Assembly (NCBI GenBank): GCA_025267735.1
Contig: CM046311.1
Location: 33,952,895-34,016,894, forward strand
From: Mactra quadrangularis
Lineage: Eukaryota > Mollusca > Bivalvia > Venerida > Mactridae
DNA: 64,000 bases
Direction of reading: 5' to 3'
The notes under the pieces are model-generated. The model had not been told where the DNA came from. It searched no databases and saw only the letters and a program-made list of their open reading frames with translations. Shown in pieces: positions 12,106 through 24,302 of this stretch. The position numbers were made by a program, and so were the translations under genes. Position 1 is the first letter of the stretch; the number at the start of each line of letters is the position of its first letter.

Positions 12106-12238
12106 AATTCAACCCGAAGAAAACTCAACCCGTGGATAACTCAACTCAAAGTTGTGACAACTCAGTCCGTTAGTTGGGAGATAAGTTTTCTCGGGTTGAG
12201 TTGTCTTTGGGTTAAGTTGTTCCAACCCTGACGTAACG
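12106..12238. repeat. Inverted repeat rich in AACTCAACCCG
   Basis: Short repeats of AACTCAACCCG on the left face complementary TCGGGTTGAGTTGTC text on the right. It is probably a decayed MITE. Confidence 0.4.
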
Positions 12239-12522
12239 GAACGTTACGGGTCATTCGGGGTTATTGAGCTGGCTACAGGTCATGGAAATTTGTTCAAGCA
12301 GTCAATTGTGTAGTAATGTTGACCATTATGCCAAGCTGGGTTTTGTAATGATAAATGGGAACCACAACGCCCAACTCTTCAAGTGAAGGGTGGAGATTTT
12401 AATAACGTCGCTGTTAAATACGCCATCGCCCATGTCTTTTTCTCTAACAAGATAACGCTAGACAACATTCCGCCTAGGCAACAATTCAATTTCGCAGGAC
12501 TTATTACATTAAGATTTTATAT
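12239..12522. other. No recognisable feature
   Basis: Moderately GC-richer than its neighbours and directly upstream of a transposase relic. It may be further decayed transposon sequence, but I find no readable protein here. Confidence 0.3.
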
Positions 12523-12711
12523 TTGTCGTCATTTTCAGTAGACAAAAAACCAGTAGAACGTCTTTGGGACGTGTTTGACAGACGCATATCTCAACGTCTT
12601 GAACAGTATGTGACGACACAGGAACTAAACATTGATTTACATGAGGAATGGACAAGCATCCCACTACGTTTTTACGACGTCCTATTGGGTCATAAAGAAT
12701 CAGGATTTTAG
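12523..12711 (+). pseudogene. Tc1/mariner transposase C-terminal relic
   Basis: The frame reads KPVERLWDVFDRRISQRL and ends in EEWTSIPL. This matches the end of Tc1-like DDE transposases, where the last catalytic acid lies in an NPIExLWD motif; here the E is kept. The N-terminal DNA-binding part and the first two catalytic aspartates are absent, so it is an inactive fragment. It is fused to no nearby gene. Confidence 0.7.
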
Positions 12712-12984
12712 CAGACGTGAATTCAAATTAGACACACACTCATTATCAAATCTTGTTAACTTTTTTTCTCCTACTGGGCTTTTGATTCTGTGAATATTTT
12801 CTTTCCAAAAATCTTCACATATTGTTTCACTATTGAATACTCATGACAAATGATTGTTTTATTATCATATTAAATTTCACATCATTTTCATTTAAAACTC
12901 TTGAAAATATTTACGTTTTTGTACCTATTTGCGTTATAACTTTTGCATAGTATAGAATATTTCGTTTTGGTAGTTATGGGGTGT

Positions 12985-13560
12985 TTGATCCATCAAGTAA
13001 AGTGAACACAAAAGTGAATAGATCATTTAGGATCTCAGCTTTCTGTTTACTTCCGTTGAAGGTTATACCGTCTCTCTCCAGAGTTGTTTTCTTCCTGGAT
13101 TTAATATCAGAAAGTCTTTTCCTGGTCCTCACTATTCAGAATTGAGACAACATGCCTGTTGTGAGGACGTGTACCTATCAGCTGTTTTTTTTAAGTTTGA
13201 TGGTCTTGCACCAGTCATATTTGATGTATGATATTTTGACACGGATAGACCATTGTTTCTCCTGACACGTGATACACATGACGCCTCTTAAAAGTTACAC
13301 GTACAGTTTTACTTTTGTGAAATCTGTCTTACGAGAATCTCCTCTTCAACGATGAGTTTACATTCATGTTTGAAATGTGTCCAAGAATCTTCCATGATAG
13401 CATTTGGTAGGTTTAGAAGAATGGTGTCGAGACACTCTGCATTTGATTCTTTTTTTCAATATTTGATTTACCTACAGCGTGTTTATGTGATTCAATGCGA
13501 ATGACACTCATGTTGGAGAAGAACACAAAGTGATTATTGCTACAAAGTATGGGTGATCAT
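12985..13560 (-). pseudogene. Non-LTR retrotransposon (CR1/Jockey-like) ORF2 relic
   Basis: On the - strand, broken frames read in order: a possible end of an endonuclease (SNNHFVFF); a stretch with DSWTHFKHE; then KKTTLERDGITFNGSKQKAE followed by ILNDLFTFVF. That order and wording match the linker between endonuclease and reverse transcriptase in LINE proteins (a W..FK motif, then K.KAEILND.F..VFT). Stops and shifts interrupt it. No reverse transcriptase catalytic motif is visible, so only a fragment survives. Confidence 0.5.
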
Positions 13561-14084
13561 TGGTTGATAAAATCTGGTCAGTTGGTTAAGAAATAATAAA
13601 GGATGTTGCTGCCCCGGAGTTTTGTCTGAAAATACCAATAAATCTATCAAATTGACTCAAATTCCACTTTCAGCTGACAAAAGATCAGACCGCGCAGTCC
13701 AAATATTATAATACGAAATTGGTTACATTTGTACATTTCTATATACAAGTTGTATACAGAGAAATCTCGTGTTTAAGATATATTTATCGAAATATATAAT
13801 ACATGGTAATACTTTTAATCAAAGGCAAATTTAATGGCTATTAATTTTATCAAACGTGCATATTTTATATACAGACGACCGCCAGAAGTTATCATGCCAA
13901 TATGATAGCTCTTTACGTCACGGTATAAGTATAAACGTATAGTTAAACTTTTTCATTAAATAACTCTACGAAATATCGTGACCCCCTGTCGTGCCTCACG
14001 AACGATAAAACCCTTTAGCCTGAACTGTGTCAATATTTCAATACAAAATGTCCTTTATAACCGAAAAGCTGAATATAGACAATT
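13561..14084. other. No recognisable feature
   Basis: Intergenic stretch before copy 2. Unlike copies 1, 3 and 4, there is no 53-bp array and no SINE pair here. Confidence 0.45.
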
Positions 14085-14217
14085 ACCCGTATTAAAGTTA
14101 AATTTTACTCTATCTACAACTCGTTTCCGTTATAATAATAAACTTGCATTCGTCGCTATATTTAACCATAAGCGAAATCGAAACAAGGGACTTAAAGTCG
14201 GACATTTCAAGGTGAAA
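14085..14217 (+). promoter_or_regulatory. Conserved proximal 5' flank of B-box copy 2
   Basis: It aligns with the flanks of the other copies (TTCCGTTATAATAATAAACT, CATTCGTCG, then CATTTCAAGGTGAAAATG at the start). The frame happens to be open upstream to 13978, but that part is homologous to non-coding flank in the other copies. Confidence 0.4.
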
Positions 14218-16963
14218 ATGGCGAGCGGCGGCAGTATTCGAGTGAACTCGTCGGAGGAAACATTCAACTATATTTGTACCGTGTGTGATCGAGGGAATAA
14301 AACTAAAGAGGCAGTAAAATATTGCATAGACTGTAAGGATTATTGTTGCCAACCATGTACCGATATGCACAAATTGTTTACGCCTTTGTCTGGTCACAGT
14401 TTAATGGACATTGAACAAGGAAATCAATCTGGAAACCAAGCAACCAGTTTACCAGAGTTTCCGACGGAAAGATGCTGCATACATAAGGGAAAGATCATCG
14501 ATATGTATTGCCAGGAACATGATTCTGTTGGTTGCTATGCATGTATAGCAACGGAACACAAGTAAGTGCTAAAATAATTAAATAAACACTATTATTAGAT
14601 TTAAATTTATTACTGATATTCATTGATTGAAAGAAGATTCAGTATAAATAAGTGACTGGCGGGTGGTGTAAAGCTGCCATTAAGACAAGTATATTTGTTC
14701 TAATAATAAGTTAAATCTATTCGGCTAAAAAATAATTATACATGAGTAGTGGTATATCGGCTATCATAAAATAAACTAGGTTACGTCAACAAGTTTTAAA
14801 TTTAGATATACACGTCGTTTAATAGGTCGTGCGTATTCATGTACTACAGTAATAAACTTAATTATAATGGAGCAGATGTTTGTAGTCGCAATGGTTTGAT
14901 AAAGACACTGCTTTTTGTACGTAGGCAATGATTATTAAACTGGTACACAATGTATTTTCGAAAATTTATGAAGGTCAAAATTAAGAACGCTGATGTAATA
15001 AATAGAAATAGCACGAACTATGCATGTTTTTTTATAAACTGTATATATATTCGTTCTTCAAGTAGTTTAAATATCAATAAGCACTTACTATAGCAAGTTA
15101 TGTACGTGGTAGCATAATAAAGTGTTTATAGTTAGTTTAATCATATTACAATAATTAAAGTTCATTTGTTATAAAAACACATGCGTTCAGCAGTAGTTTA
15201 AATTTCAAGTTGGATGTACTATAAAAAAGGCTGTGTACGTGTTAACATTACAAAGTGTTTAAGTTTCCTTTTATTATATAACATTAATTGAAGTTCATCT
15301 GTTATAAAAATAACTTTTTATCTTTCTATTTTTACCTGTATCAATTTATATATTTTCTTAAAGAGGAAAAGAAACAAATATAGAATTCCTTTAACCGGTC
15401 AAAGTAAATTCTTGTTTCAAAAGACTCATATCTTGATGATCACAACTTCTTATATCCAATCTTTTCATACACATTTGGGAATTAAATATTCTCTTGTTAT
15501 CTGAATCACGAAATGAGGAACAAATCTTTACGCAGTAGATATTAGAGTTTGTTTAAACACAAATTTCTGTATATACATGTATGTGTAGAATAAATTTGTT
15601 TCGTTTCAGATCATGTCCAGAGAGTAAGATTTACTCGATACCTGACATGTTGAACGTTTTGTTCAACTCGTCTGAGAACAAACAGACAGAGAGTTGTCTT
15701 AAACAAATGATGACTTCCATGTCAGAATTGAGTGAATCTAAAGCTATTCAGTTGGAGGCACTCAGTAAATCAAAGGAGAATGCGTTAGAACAAGTTTCTA
15801 AATTCCAGAAAGTACTTGAAAGTATGGTTAGACATGCTGCAGACAAATCAAGACAAGAAATAGAAAAAGCGTTTAAGAAAGTTGAGAAGGAAATACTGGA
15901 AGATAAAGGAAACATTGATGACACTAACAATGTGTTACAAGATACCGATGATAAGCTTACCAAATCAGCATCCAATAGAGCGCAACGATTTGTATGTTCA
16001 AAGTTAGTTCAGAAAAGTATCACTAAAGCAGAGATTATGAAGGCACAACAACAAACTGGTGACTATAAAGAGTTCGGGATAACTTTTGATCCTGACAATG
16101 TACTGCAATATTACATTCATGGTTTACATGGGATTGGTAAAGTACAGGTTTCTGATAAAAAGAGAGTAGACCTGTACAAATTAAAAGGCAGTCATGATAT
16201 CAACATTAGGATATCTGATGATACCAAAATGTGTACGTCTTTTGGATGCTGCCTCATATCAGATCAATATCTACTAGTCAGTGATCGGGACAACAAGAAT
16301 CTTAAACTAGTTGACATCAGGAAGATGACTGTAGTTGATCACTGTTCATTACGCTGTAAATTATATGGCGTATGTATGGTCAATGATAAAGAAGTTGCAG
16401 TCGGATGTGAAAGTCCAAACAAGATTCAGTTTGTCTCCATTGAAAACAAGATGAAGCTTACAAGAAAGATTGATACAACTCATGGTTGCTATGGTATTGC
16501 TATGAAGAATGATAATCTTTATGTTACTGACTGGAATGCTTCCCTATATGTTTATGATATGAATGGTACATTGTTGAGGACAATAACAAATGACAATGCT
16601 GGTAACAGATTGTTTACTAGAAGTACACATATCACATTCAATGATGTTGGGAACAAAATGTTTGTTGGTACCTATGGTAGAGGATTTGTTAGTTTTGATG
16701 GGGATGGCAACCACCTGTCTAATGATAATGAGTTGGCTAATGTTGATGGCACATGTTGTGATGGTAGCGGAAACGTTTTTGTTGTTGGACGATATTCTCA
16801 CAATATTGTACAATATAATGAAGATGGTAAGAAGATTGGTACTGTTGTGAAACGAGAGGATGGGTTACAAACCCCGGCTTCTATTGCTTTTTATCCAAGG
16901 GATAATAAATTGTATGTGACCTTGATAGGCTCAGATGTATTGAAAGCATTTGAATTAGAATAG
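14218..16963 (+). CDS. RING-less TRIM-like protein, B-box/coiled coil/beta-propeller, copy 2
   Basis: Exons 14218-14561 and 15610-16963, with a 1048-bp GT-AG intron, the same donor (gtaagt) and the same split codon as copy 1; 565 residues. The order is two B-box-type fingers, a coiled coil and an NHL-like propeller. I chose the ATG at 14218 because it aligns with copies 1 and 4; the longer open frame from 13978 is judged to be 5' flank. Its coiled coil is the most divergent of the four (KFQKVLESMV), while the core EILEDKGNIDDTN is unchanged. From the end of the coil onward it is closest to copy 4, sharing KSITKAE, GSHDINIR and the ending FELE. No copy of the 53-bp minisatellite precedes it. 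Role and partners are unknown. Confidence 0.88.
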
Positions 16964-17314
16964 ACACAAGTACATTTTCAATGCAAAAGTGAAGTTTGAT
17001 TCAGTTTAAAATAATTTTACCAAGACATATTGAAACTATTTGACTAAGAATGGACACTAGTACATTCCATGCGATGTAAAAATTATGATTTAGTTTGCAA
17101 TACATTAGTTGTAAAAAAGTATTTACTGACATTTTACATGTGTAAGTATAATGTAAATACAATGATAACGTATGTTTAGGACGCCTATATTGACTATCAG
17201 CTGTTTTAATTGTTTTTAAGGAATTGCAATAGATAATGAGATGAGCTTTAATAGAAAATGTTTTTCAAATGACTACATGTTGTTGTTCTTTGTGATAATA
17301 CTGTAGTATACTGT
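16964..17314 (+). other. 3' UTR with ~90-bp duplication of the gene end
   Basis: From ~17028 the sequence repeats the last codons of the gene plus UTR (16937 onward), 91 bp away, in decayed form: TATTTGACTAAGAATGG against TATTTGAATTAGAATAG. Copy 4 has the same arrangement at 37991, so the duplication predates the split of these two flanks. It is non-coding now. Confidence 0.6.
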
Positions 17315-17317
17315 CAT

Positions 17318-17323
17318 AATAAA
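17318..17323 (+). promoter_or_regulatory. Putative polyadenylation signal AATAAA, copy 2
   Basis: AATAAA about 355 bp after the stop, in a block also conserved downstream of copy 4 and at the start of the window. Confidence 0.45.
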
Positions 17324-17814
17324 ATATAAACAAAGTAACACAGTTCCGTTACCATCCTTGAAGCATTCACAAAATATCAACGATGTTTTCAGTATTTTCA
17401 CATCTGTAAGATGGGAATTTTTGTTTAGCGTGGTTCAATTTATTTTCACTTCTCATCTAGGGTTCACGTGCATCTATCGATTTACTGAAACCCTCTAAAG
17501 TGTATAAGGTCCCTAACATAATACATGAAGTGTTTGGCAAACAAAATTACAGTGCTATCCAAAATTCCATTTTCTCTAGTAAAAATGTTGGGATTTTCAT
17601 TTACACTATTAAATTTCATTTTAGATGTATTTATCTTGTTGGACATGTATAATATATTATAACCTTTTTAATGGGAGAAATCCACTTTAAACAATTATTT
17701 TTGCTATGATTTACATGTACTCAAAGTTACGATTTTATTTTCTCAAATGCTATATTGATAAAATTGAAAATCATATATATTTACATAAGGGTAAGGAAAT
17801 TACGGATGGCAATG

Positions 17815-17945
17815 TTTATTGATACTGTCAATAGGCGAATACTTTTTTATGGTGACGTCGTGCTCATTTACTAATATTTGTGATATTGTGATAATAAATA
17901 ATCAATCACAATGAAAGTATTCAAATTTTGGCAGTTGAGACAATA
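17815..17945. mobile_element. Degraded MITE-like element, family A
   Basis: The interior and the right end (TTTTGGCAGTTGAGA) match the elements at 588-721 and 38356-38491. The outer part of the left arm is gone. Confidence 0.5.
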
Positions 17946-18235
17946 CGAAGTTTAGAACTAGTAAAATGTCTTTTTTCAACTGAGGTCACAACAATTATAT
18001 TCTGTTAAAAAGAACATTGTACTGGTTTTTTATTAGATCTTATTTCATGCCCCTGTAAATTGCCAAAAAAAGTTCTAGCAACTATTCATTGATTTCAAAA
18101 CTCATAATACTAAAATGACCATCATTGTATGACAATGAGATCATGTTACCTATTGTCCAAGATCCTCCTCAACACATATACTCACACTACTCTTCCACAA
18201 GGTTGGCAACTTCTTCTACGATGCATAAGAGAGTA

Positions 18236-19290
18236 TGACTGGAGACACACAGCTCTATAAGTCAGTCACTTCTTGGGATATATACACTTTATCGGAGACA
18301 TACTGTTCTACAAGTTAGTCACTTCTTGGGATATATACACATGACCGGAGACACACAGCTCTACAAGTCAGTCACTTCTTGGGATATATACACATGACCG
18401 GAGACACACAGCTCTACAAGTCAGTCACTTCTTGGGATATATACACATGACCGGAGACACACAGCTCTACAAGTCAGTCACTTCTTGGGATATATACACA
18501 TGACCTGAGACACAGCTCTACAAGTCAGTCACTTCTTGAGTATATACACATGACCGGAGACACAGCTCTACAAGTCAGTCACTTCTTGGGATATATACAC
18601 ATGACCGGAGACACACAGCTCTACAAGTCAGTCACTTCTTGAGGTATATACACGTGACCGGAGACACACAGCTTTACAAGTCAGTCACTTCTTAGGATAT
18701 ATACACTTGACCGGAGACACACAGCTCTACAAGTCAGTCACTTCTTGGGGTATATACACTTGACCGGAGACACAGCTCTATAAGTCAGTCACTTCTTGGG
18801 ATATATACACATGACCGGAGACACACAGCTCTACAAGTCAGTCACTTCTTGAGGTATATACACGTGACCGGAGACACACAGCTCTACAAGTCAGTCACTT
18901 CTTAGGATATATACACTTGACCGGAGACACACAGCTCTACAAGTCAGTCACTTCTTGGGATATATACACTTGACCGGAGACACACAGCTCTACAAGTCAG
19001 TCACTTCTTGGGGTATATACACTTGACCGGAGACACACAGCTCTACAAGTCAGTCACTTCTTGGGATATATACACAACCGGAGACACACAGCTCTACAGG
19101 TCAGTCACTTCTTGGGATATATATACACATGACCGGAGACATACAGCTCTACATGTCAGTCACTTCTTGGGATATATACACATGACCGGAGACTAACAGC
19201 TCTACAAGTCAGTCACTTCTTAGGATATATACACATGACCGGAGACTAACAGCTCTACAAGTCAGTCACTTCTTGGATTATATATACATT
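18236..19290. repeat. 53-bp minisatellite, array 2
   Basis: About 20 head-to-tail units. Two neighbouring units are exactly 53 bp apart (for example GACCGG at 18972 and 19025); some units lack 2 bp or more. Units are highly similar, so homogenisation is recent. The array starts within a fragment of a family 1 SINE (~18185-18230) and lies ~1.5 kb before copy 3. Reading frames inside it are accidental because 53 is not a multiple of three. Confidence 0.92.
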
Positions 19291-19475
19291 TAATATTGCA
19301 TTTGTGGCATTCTAAAGGTAAAACAAACAAACAAAACTATGAACAACTAACACACTTTTTAACACCTTCATAATTCAACTTCATAAAGTTTGTGACCCTT
19401 TGGGTTTGCTAATTTTGACCCCCAGGATAAAACTTCGAACAACCTTTGTAACGAATCTAGGTATGATACTTTCCT

Positions 19476-19750
19476 GTTGGGATTAACGCCGTAGCAACAC
19501 AATGTATAAGTCATACTACGGCAGTGAGTCAACTTACTCATCTTTCCTGGAAAGGCTTATTCTCTGGATTTAACTTTTAACCACTTATAACCAGTCATTA
19601 GGCGAATACTTCCATCAGTGACTGACAACTGCCCTTCATGATTAAGAATCCGTGGTAGGAGTTATGATGGCCAAAGAAATATATTATGACCCAACTCCAC
19701 GGGAATCAAACATACGATTCTCGATCAGCAGATTTGCGTGCTACAAACTT
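19476..19750 (-). repeat. tRNA-derived SINE, family 2
   Basis: Same family as 3181-3428 and 33433-33705, in the same position between the minisatellite and a family 1 SINE. Confidence 0.65.
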
Positions 19751-19757
19751 TTTTATC

Positions 19758-20018
19758 GGGTTTAACGCCGTGTCAACACAATTTTAACGGCGTCCAGCGC
19801 ATAAACTAGCGTCCATGGACCCTTGTCTATAACAAGTACTCACCTATCCTTCCACAAGGCCGGAAAATTCTCCATATATATTATTAGTTTAGGAAAATTG
19901 ACATTATTGTAAAATTTTCATTGAAGGATATAACCTCCCAGATTCGAACCCGTACCCCTTTTGGAACACGAGATTCCAAATCCCGGCGTGCTACCAACTG
20001 CGCCACCGACCCGGGTTG
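19758..20018 (-). repeat. tRNA-derived SINE, family 1
   Basis: About 261 bp. The tRNA-like head on the - strand has A box TGGCGCAGTTGG and B box GGTTCGAATC. It is part of the duplicated block upstream of copy 3. Confidence 0.72.
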
Positions 20019-20200
20019 CTGAAACTACTGGGGTGATACTACATCCTAAATATATAATAATTCTAGGTCTCATGATTTTAGAGAAAAACATATTTCAACA
20101 TTTAGCAATGTATCACCATGTTTAAATTTAGACCTATGGGGCGGGACTTTTTATGACCCTGAGGCACAATTAAATCAAATTTTGCAGAAAACTTTAAGTG

Positions 20201-20444
20201 ATGCTTCATAGGCGAATCTAGCGGGGGTCAGGGGTCCTAGAATTTTCTAAATGCACCTGTCCATAGGTTATTTTTTGACTGTAAGTCATTTTTAAGTAAA
20301 TTTTAGACACATTGATTTAATAGGTGAGTAGTTTTTATCATTTATATTTTGCACTTTTCTGCAAAATGTGTATAATGTTGTTGTGGTTTGAAAGTTTGCC
20401 CCCCCCCTAGAAAAAAATCCTGTATCCCACCCTGAATGCTTCAT
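20201..20444. mobile_element. hAT-type MITE with 9-bp flanking duplication
   Basis: The element at 20210-20435 is flanked on both sides by ATGCTTCAT. The ends are inverted (GGCGAATCTAG at left; CCCACCCTGA at right, decayed) with a run of C next to the right end. An 8-bp duplication (here 8-9) and such ends are typical of hAT elements. The same insertion with the same flanks occurs before copy 4, so it predates the duplication of copies 3 and 4. Confidence 0.65.
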
Positions 20445-20599
20445 GAAAAATATGTAAGGAGTTGGCGTTATGACTTTGAAATAGAAATCATTTCGATACT
20501 TGTAAATTTAATGACCTTGGGACGAGGCAAGTTTTGATCCCATTCTATGCTTTAAAAAAGTGTATATATGACTTAAGCTACATATCAAATACTTCAGCT

Positions 20600-20754
20600 A
20601 CATATCAAATATTCTAACTTAATCTCAAAATATACTCTATTTACAAGTAGTTTCCGTTATAACAACAAAATTGCATTCGTCATTATATTTTACACAAAGT
20701 TGAAAACGAAACAAGAAGTAAAAAGTCTCACATTTTCAAGGCGGCAGTAATCAG
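20600..20754 (+). promoter_or_regulatory. Conserved proximal 5' flank of B-box copy 3, ancestral start deleted
   Basis: It aligns with the other flanks up to CACATTTTCAAG. Compared with copy 4, 16 bases including the ancestral ATG are then missing, and the alignment resumes at GCGGCAGT. Confidence 0.5.
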
Positions 20755-23603
20755 ATGAATTTGTCGGAGGAAGCATTCGATTATATTTGTTCTGTGTGTG
20801 ACCGAAAAAATATAACAAAAGAAGCTGTTAAATATTGCATTGACTGTAAGGATTATTGTTGCAAACCATGTACAGCTATGCACAAAGTTTTTGTGCCTTT
20901 GTCTGGTCACAGTTTCTTGGATGTTGGACAAGGAAACCAATTTGGAAACCAAGCAACCAATTTTCCTGAGTTCCCGACGGAAAGATGCTGCAAACATAAG
21001 GGAAAAGTCATCGATATGTATTGCCAGGAACATGATTCTGTAGGTTGCTATGCGTGTATAGCAACGGAACACAAGTAAGTGCTAAAAATAATATCTAATC
21101 ACTATAATTACATTTAAATTTATTTCTGATATTTTATTATTATTGAAAGGAGATCCTTTAGTATGTGTAAGTGACTGGTAGGTGGTGTTAATCTGTTTAT
21201 GAAGGCAAATACATTTGTTCTAATAATAGCATAGTTAAATCTATACGACTAAAAATATATACATAATTAAGTAATCATAAAATGAACTAGGTTACGTCAA
21301 CAAGGTTTAAATGTAGAAAACATGTCGTTTAATAGGTCATGAGTATTCATGTACTCAAATAATGGAGCTAATTTTGATTTAGCAGATCATGATTGTAGTC
21401 GCAATGTTTAAATAAATAGACTTCTTTGTGTACGTAAGCAATGATTATTAAACTGGTACATAATGAATTTTCGAAAATGTTTGTGGGTCGAATTTTTAAA
21501 GTCATAAAAACGCTCAAGTTATAAATAGATACAGTATAAATCAAGTATGCTTTTTAATTTACTGTGTACACATGCATTATACAAGGTATAGTTTGTTTTC
21601 TCTCAACTGTCAAAACATGTATTATTTCACAGTAAGTGCGTTTGTAAAAATTATCGTCTTGATACATTCATGAGTTTCCAAAAGTGTATAATATAATCGC
21701 CTTATGCTTGTTATACTATATGTCATGTTTTGGTCCAGATATATTTAATAACAATCAGGCCGCTAGTACAAAAACAGTGCAATCAGTCACCGTGAAATTA
21801 TTAAAGCGTTGAAATTTGACACGGACTATGCAGTAGTTAAAATTTCAATTCATATAGACTTTAAAACGTTTTGTACGTGTAAACATTCGAAAGTGTTATA
21901 GTTTTTATTACATTACATTTATAAAAGTTCATTTGTTTAAAAAAAAACTTTTCTTTTCTTTCACCTTCATCAATTTATATATTTCTTAAAGAGTAAAGAA
22001 ATACATATAGAATTTCTTACATCGGTCAAAGAACATGCTTGTTTCAATTGACTCATGTCTTGACGATCACAAATTCTTGTATCCAATTTTTTCATAGACA
22101 TTTTCATATTTTGGAATTAAATTGCTTTGTAGTTATCTGAATCACGAAAAGAGTAACGTATTGTCACCGAGTTGTTATAAGAGTTTGTTTAAACATCAGT
22201 TTCTATATATATGTGTGATTAGAATAAATTTGTATCTTTTCAGATCATGTCCAGACAGTAAGATTTACTCAGTACCTGACGTGTTGAACGTTTTGTTCAA
22301 CTCATCTGATAGCAAAGAGACAGAGAGTCGTCTTACCCAAATGGTGACTTCCATGTCAAAATTGAGTGAATCTAAAGATACACAATTAGATGCACTATGT
22401 GAATCAAAGAAGAAAGCTTTGGAGCAAGTTGCTACATTCCAGAAAGTGATTGAAGGTATGGTTAGACATGCTGCAGACAAGTCAAGACAAGCAATAGAAG
22501 AAGCGTTCAAGAAAATTGAGAAGGAAATACTGGAAGATAAAGGAAACATTGATGACACTAACAAAGTGTTACAAGACACCGATGATAAGCTTACCAAATC
22601 AGCATCCAATAGAGCACAACGGTTTGTATGTTCAAAAATAGCTCAGAAAAGTACCACTGTAGCAGAGATGGTAAGGGCTAAACAACAAACTGGTGATTAT
22701 CGAGAAGTAAAGATATCTTTTGATCCTGACAATGCACTGAAAGATTACCTCCAGGATTTACATGGAATTGGTAAAGTACAAATTGCTAGAAAGAAGAGAG
22801 CTGACCTTTACAAGTTAAAAGGCTGTCGTGATATCAAAATTAGGGTGCCTGATGATACCAATAACTGCCATTTTTTTGGCTGCTGTCTCATATCAGATAA
22901 AAAAATACTAGTCACTGATTATTACAACGAGAATCTTAAACTAGTTGATACCAAGAACATGACTGTAGTTGATCATTGTTTATTAGGCTGTTATATATAT
23001 GGCGTATGTTTGGTCAATAATAAAGAAGTTGCGGTCGGATGTAAAAATCCAAACAAGATTCAGTTTGTCTCTATTGAAAACAATATGAAGCTAACAAGAA
23101 AGATTGATACAACCCATTGCTGCTATGGTATTGCTATTAAGAATGATTATACTTATATTACTGATAAGAATGCTTCCCTATATGTTTATGATATCAATGG
23201 TACATTGTTGCGGACAATAACGCACGACAATGCAGGTAACAGATTGTTTACTTACAGTGCACATATCACCTTCAATGCTGTTGGGAACAAAATGTTTGTT
23301 GGCCACGGTGGTAAAGGATTTGTATGTTTGGATGGAAATGGCAACCACCTGTTTACAATTAATGATAATGATTTGAAAGGTGTAAGTAGTGTATGTTGTG
23401 ATAACATAGGAAATGTATTTGTTGCTGGAGGAGATTCTCACAATATTGTACAATATAATGAAGATGGTAAGAAGATTGGTGTTGTTTTGAAACAAGAAGA
23501 TAGGTTATTCCGCCCGATTTCTATTGCTTTTAATCCAAGATATAATAGATTATTTGTGACATTGCTCAGCTCAGATGTAATGAAAGTCTTTGACTTTGAA
23601 TAG
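20755..23603 (+). CDS. RING-less TRIM-like protein, B-box/coiled coil/beta-propeller, copy 3
   Basis: Exons 20755-21074 and 22244-23603 with a GT-AG intron; 559 residues. The order is two B-box-type fingers, coiled coil and NHL-like propeller. The ancestral start is deleted. The ATG now used sits where the other copies encode V9 or Y9 (codon GTG became ATG in the GSIQVNLS context), so the protein starts MNLSEEAFDY and loses eight residues that lie before the first zinc ligand; all ligands remain. Exon 1, intron and coil are closest to copy 4 (KNITKEAVKY, ATNFPEFPTE), whereas the last residues (FDFE) and the 3' flank are closest to copy 1. Expression cannot be judged, but the frame is intact. 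Role unknown. Confidence 0.85.
21595..21822. mobile_element. MITE-like element, family A long form, in intron of copy 3
   Basis: About 228 bp. The left end reads TCTCAACTGTCAAAACATG and continues to TTTCACAGT; the right end is its imperfect complement (CACCGTGAAATTATTAAAGC). The outermost bases of the right arm are lost. The same insertion is in the intron of copy 4. Confidence 0.6.
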
Positions 23604-24099
23604 AAACAAGAACATTTCCAATGTTAAAGTGAAGTTTTGATTCAGTTTGATTTTTAATATTTATGTTGTTTAGTATAAGAACTGGCATTCAACACGTGTA
23701 TATAAAACTACATTATGTTTTGTTAGAATTTAACCAGACTGGTTACATCTTACATACATTTTTACATTAACATATTATCTTTTTGCGTGATATATATATT
23801 TCCTTGGTAACTTAATACATTTATTATATCTATCAACAGTAATAGGTCTGACAATTCAAGCGAAGTCTTATTAGAAATATTGCTATGCATGTGTACATTA
23901 TTTTGTTAATGACTCAAATTTATCAAGAAATTTGATAATAGAGAACAAGTACTGTTGTAATTCAAGTAACTTTTTGTAAAAACTGATTTTTTTATATATC
24001 TTATGAATTTAATTGGATTTTTATACTTTTAGTAGTGTATAGTCTTTTTTATGACACACAGGTCTTGATCATTGTATAAGTAAACTTGTAATCTATTTG

Positions 24100-24105
24100 A
24101 ATAAA
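24100..24105 (+). promoter_or_regulatory. Putative polyadenylation signal AATAAA, copy 3
   Basis: AATAAA about 500 bp after the stop of copy 3. No conserved equivalent was identified after copy 1. Confidence 0.3.
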
Positions 24106-24302
24106 TGTATGAATATCTATCTAATCATTTACCTTATTTCATCAAATATGAATACATGTATACTATCTTTTGATATCACTGGTGACCGTAGGCTTCAATT
24201 TATCCCGTTTTACTTACGTCTCTAGGAACACAGAGAAAGAGAGAGAGAGTGTGTGGTAAATAATTAAGAGGATAATTACTATATAAAGTTTATATTCTTG
24301 AT

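Noticed and set aside
13978..14217. N-terminal extension of copy 2 by 80 codons
   Set aside because: The stretch is homologous to non-coding flank in the other three copies, where it is not open. The aligned ATG at 14218 is preferred.
18236..19290. CRISPR-like array
   Set aside because: Units are contiguous with no unique spacers, and the host is a eukaryote. It is a minisatellite.
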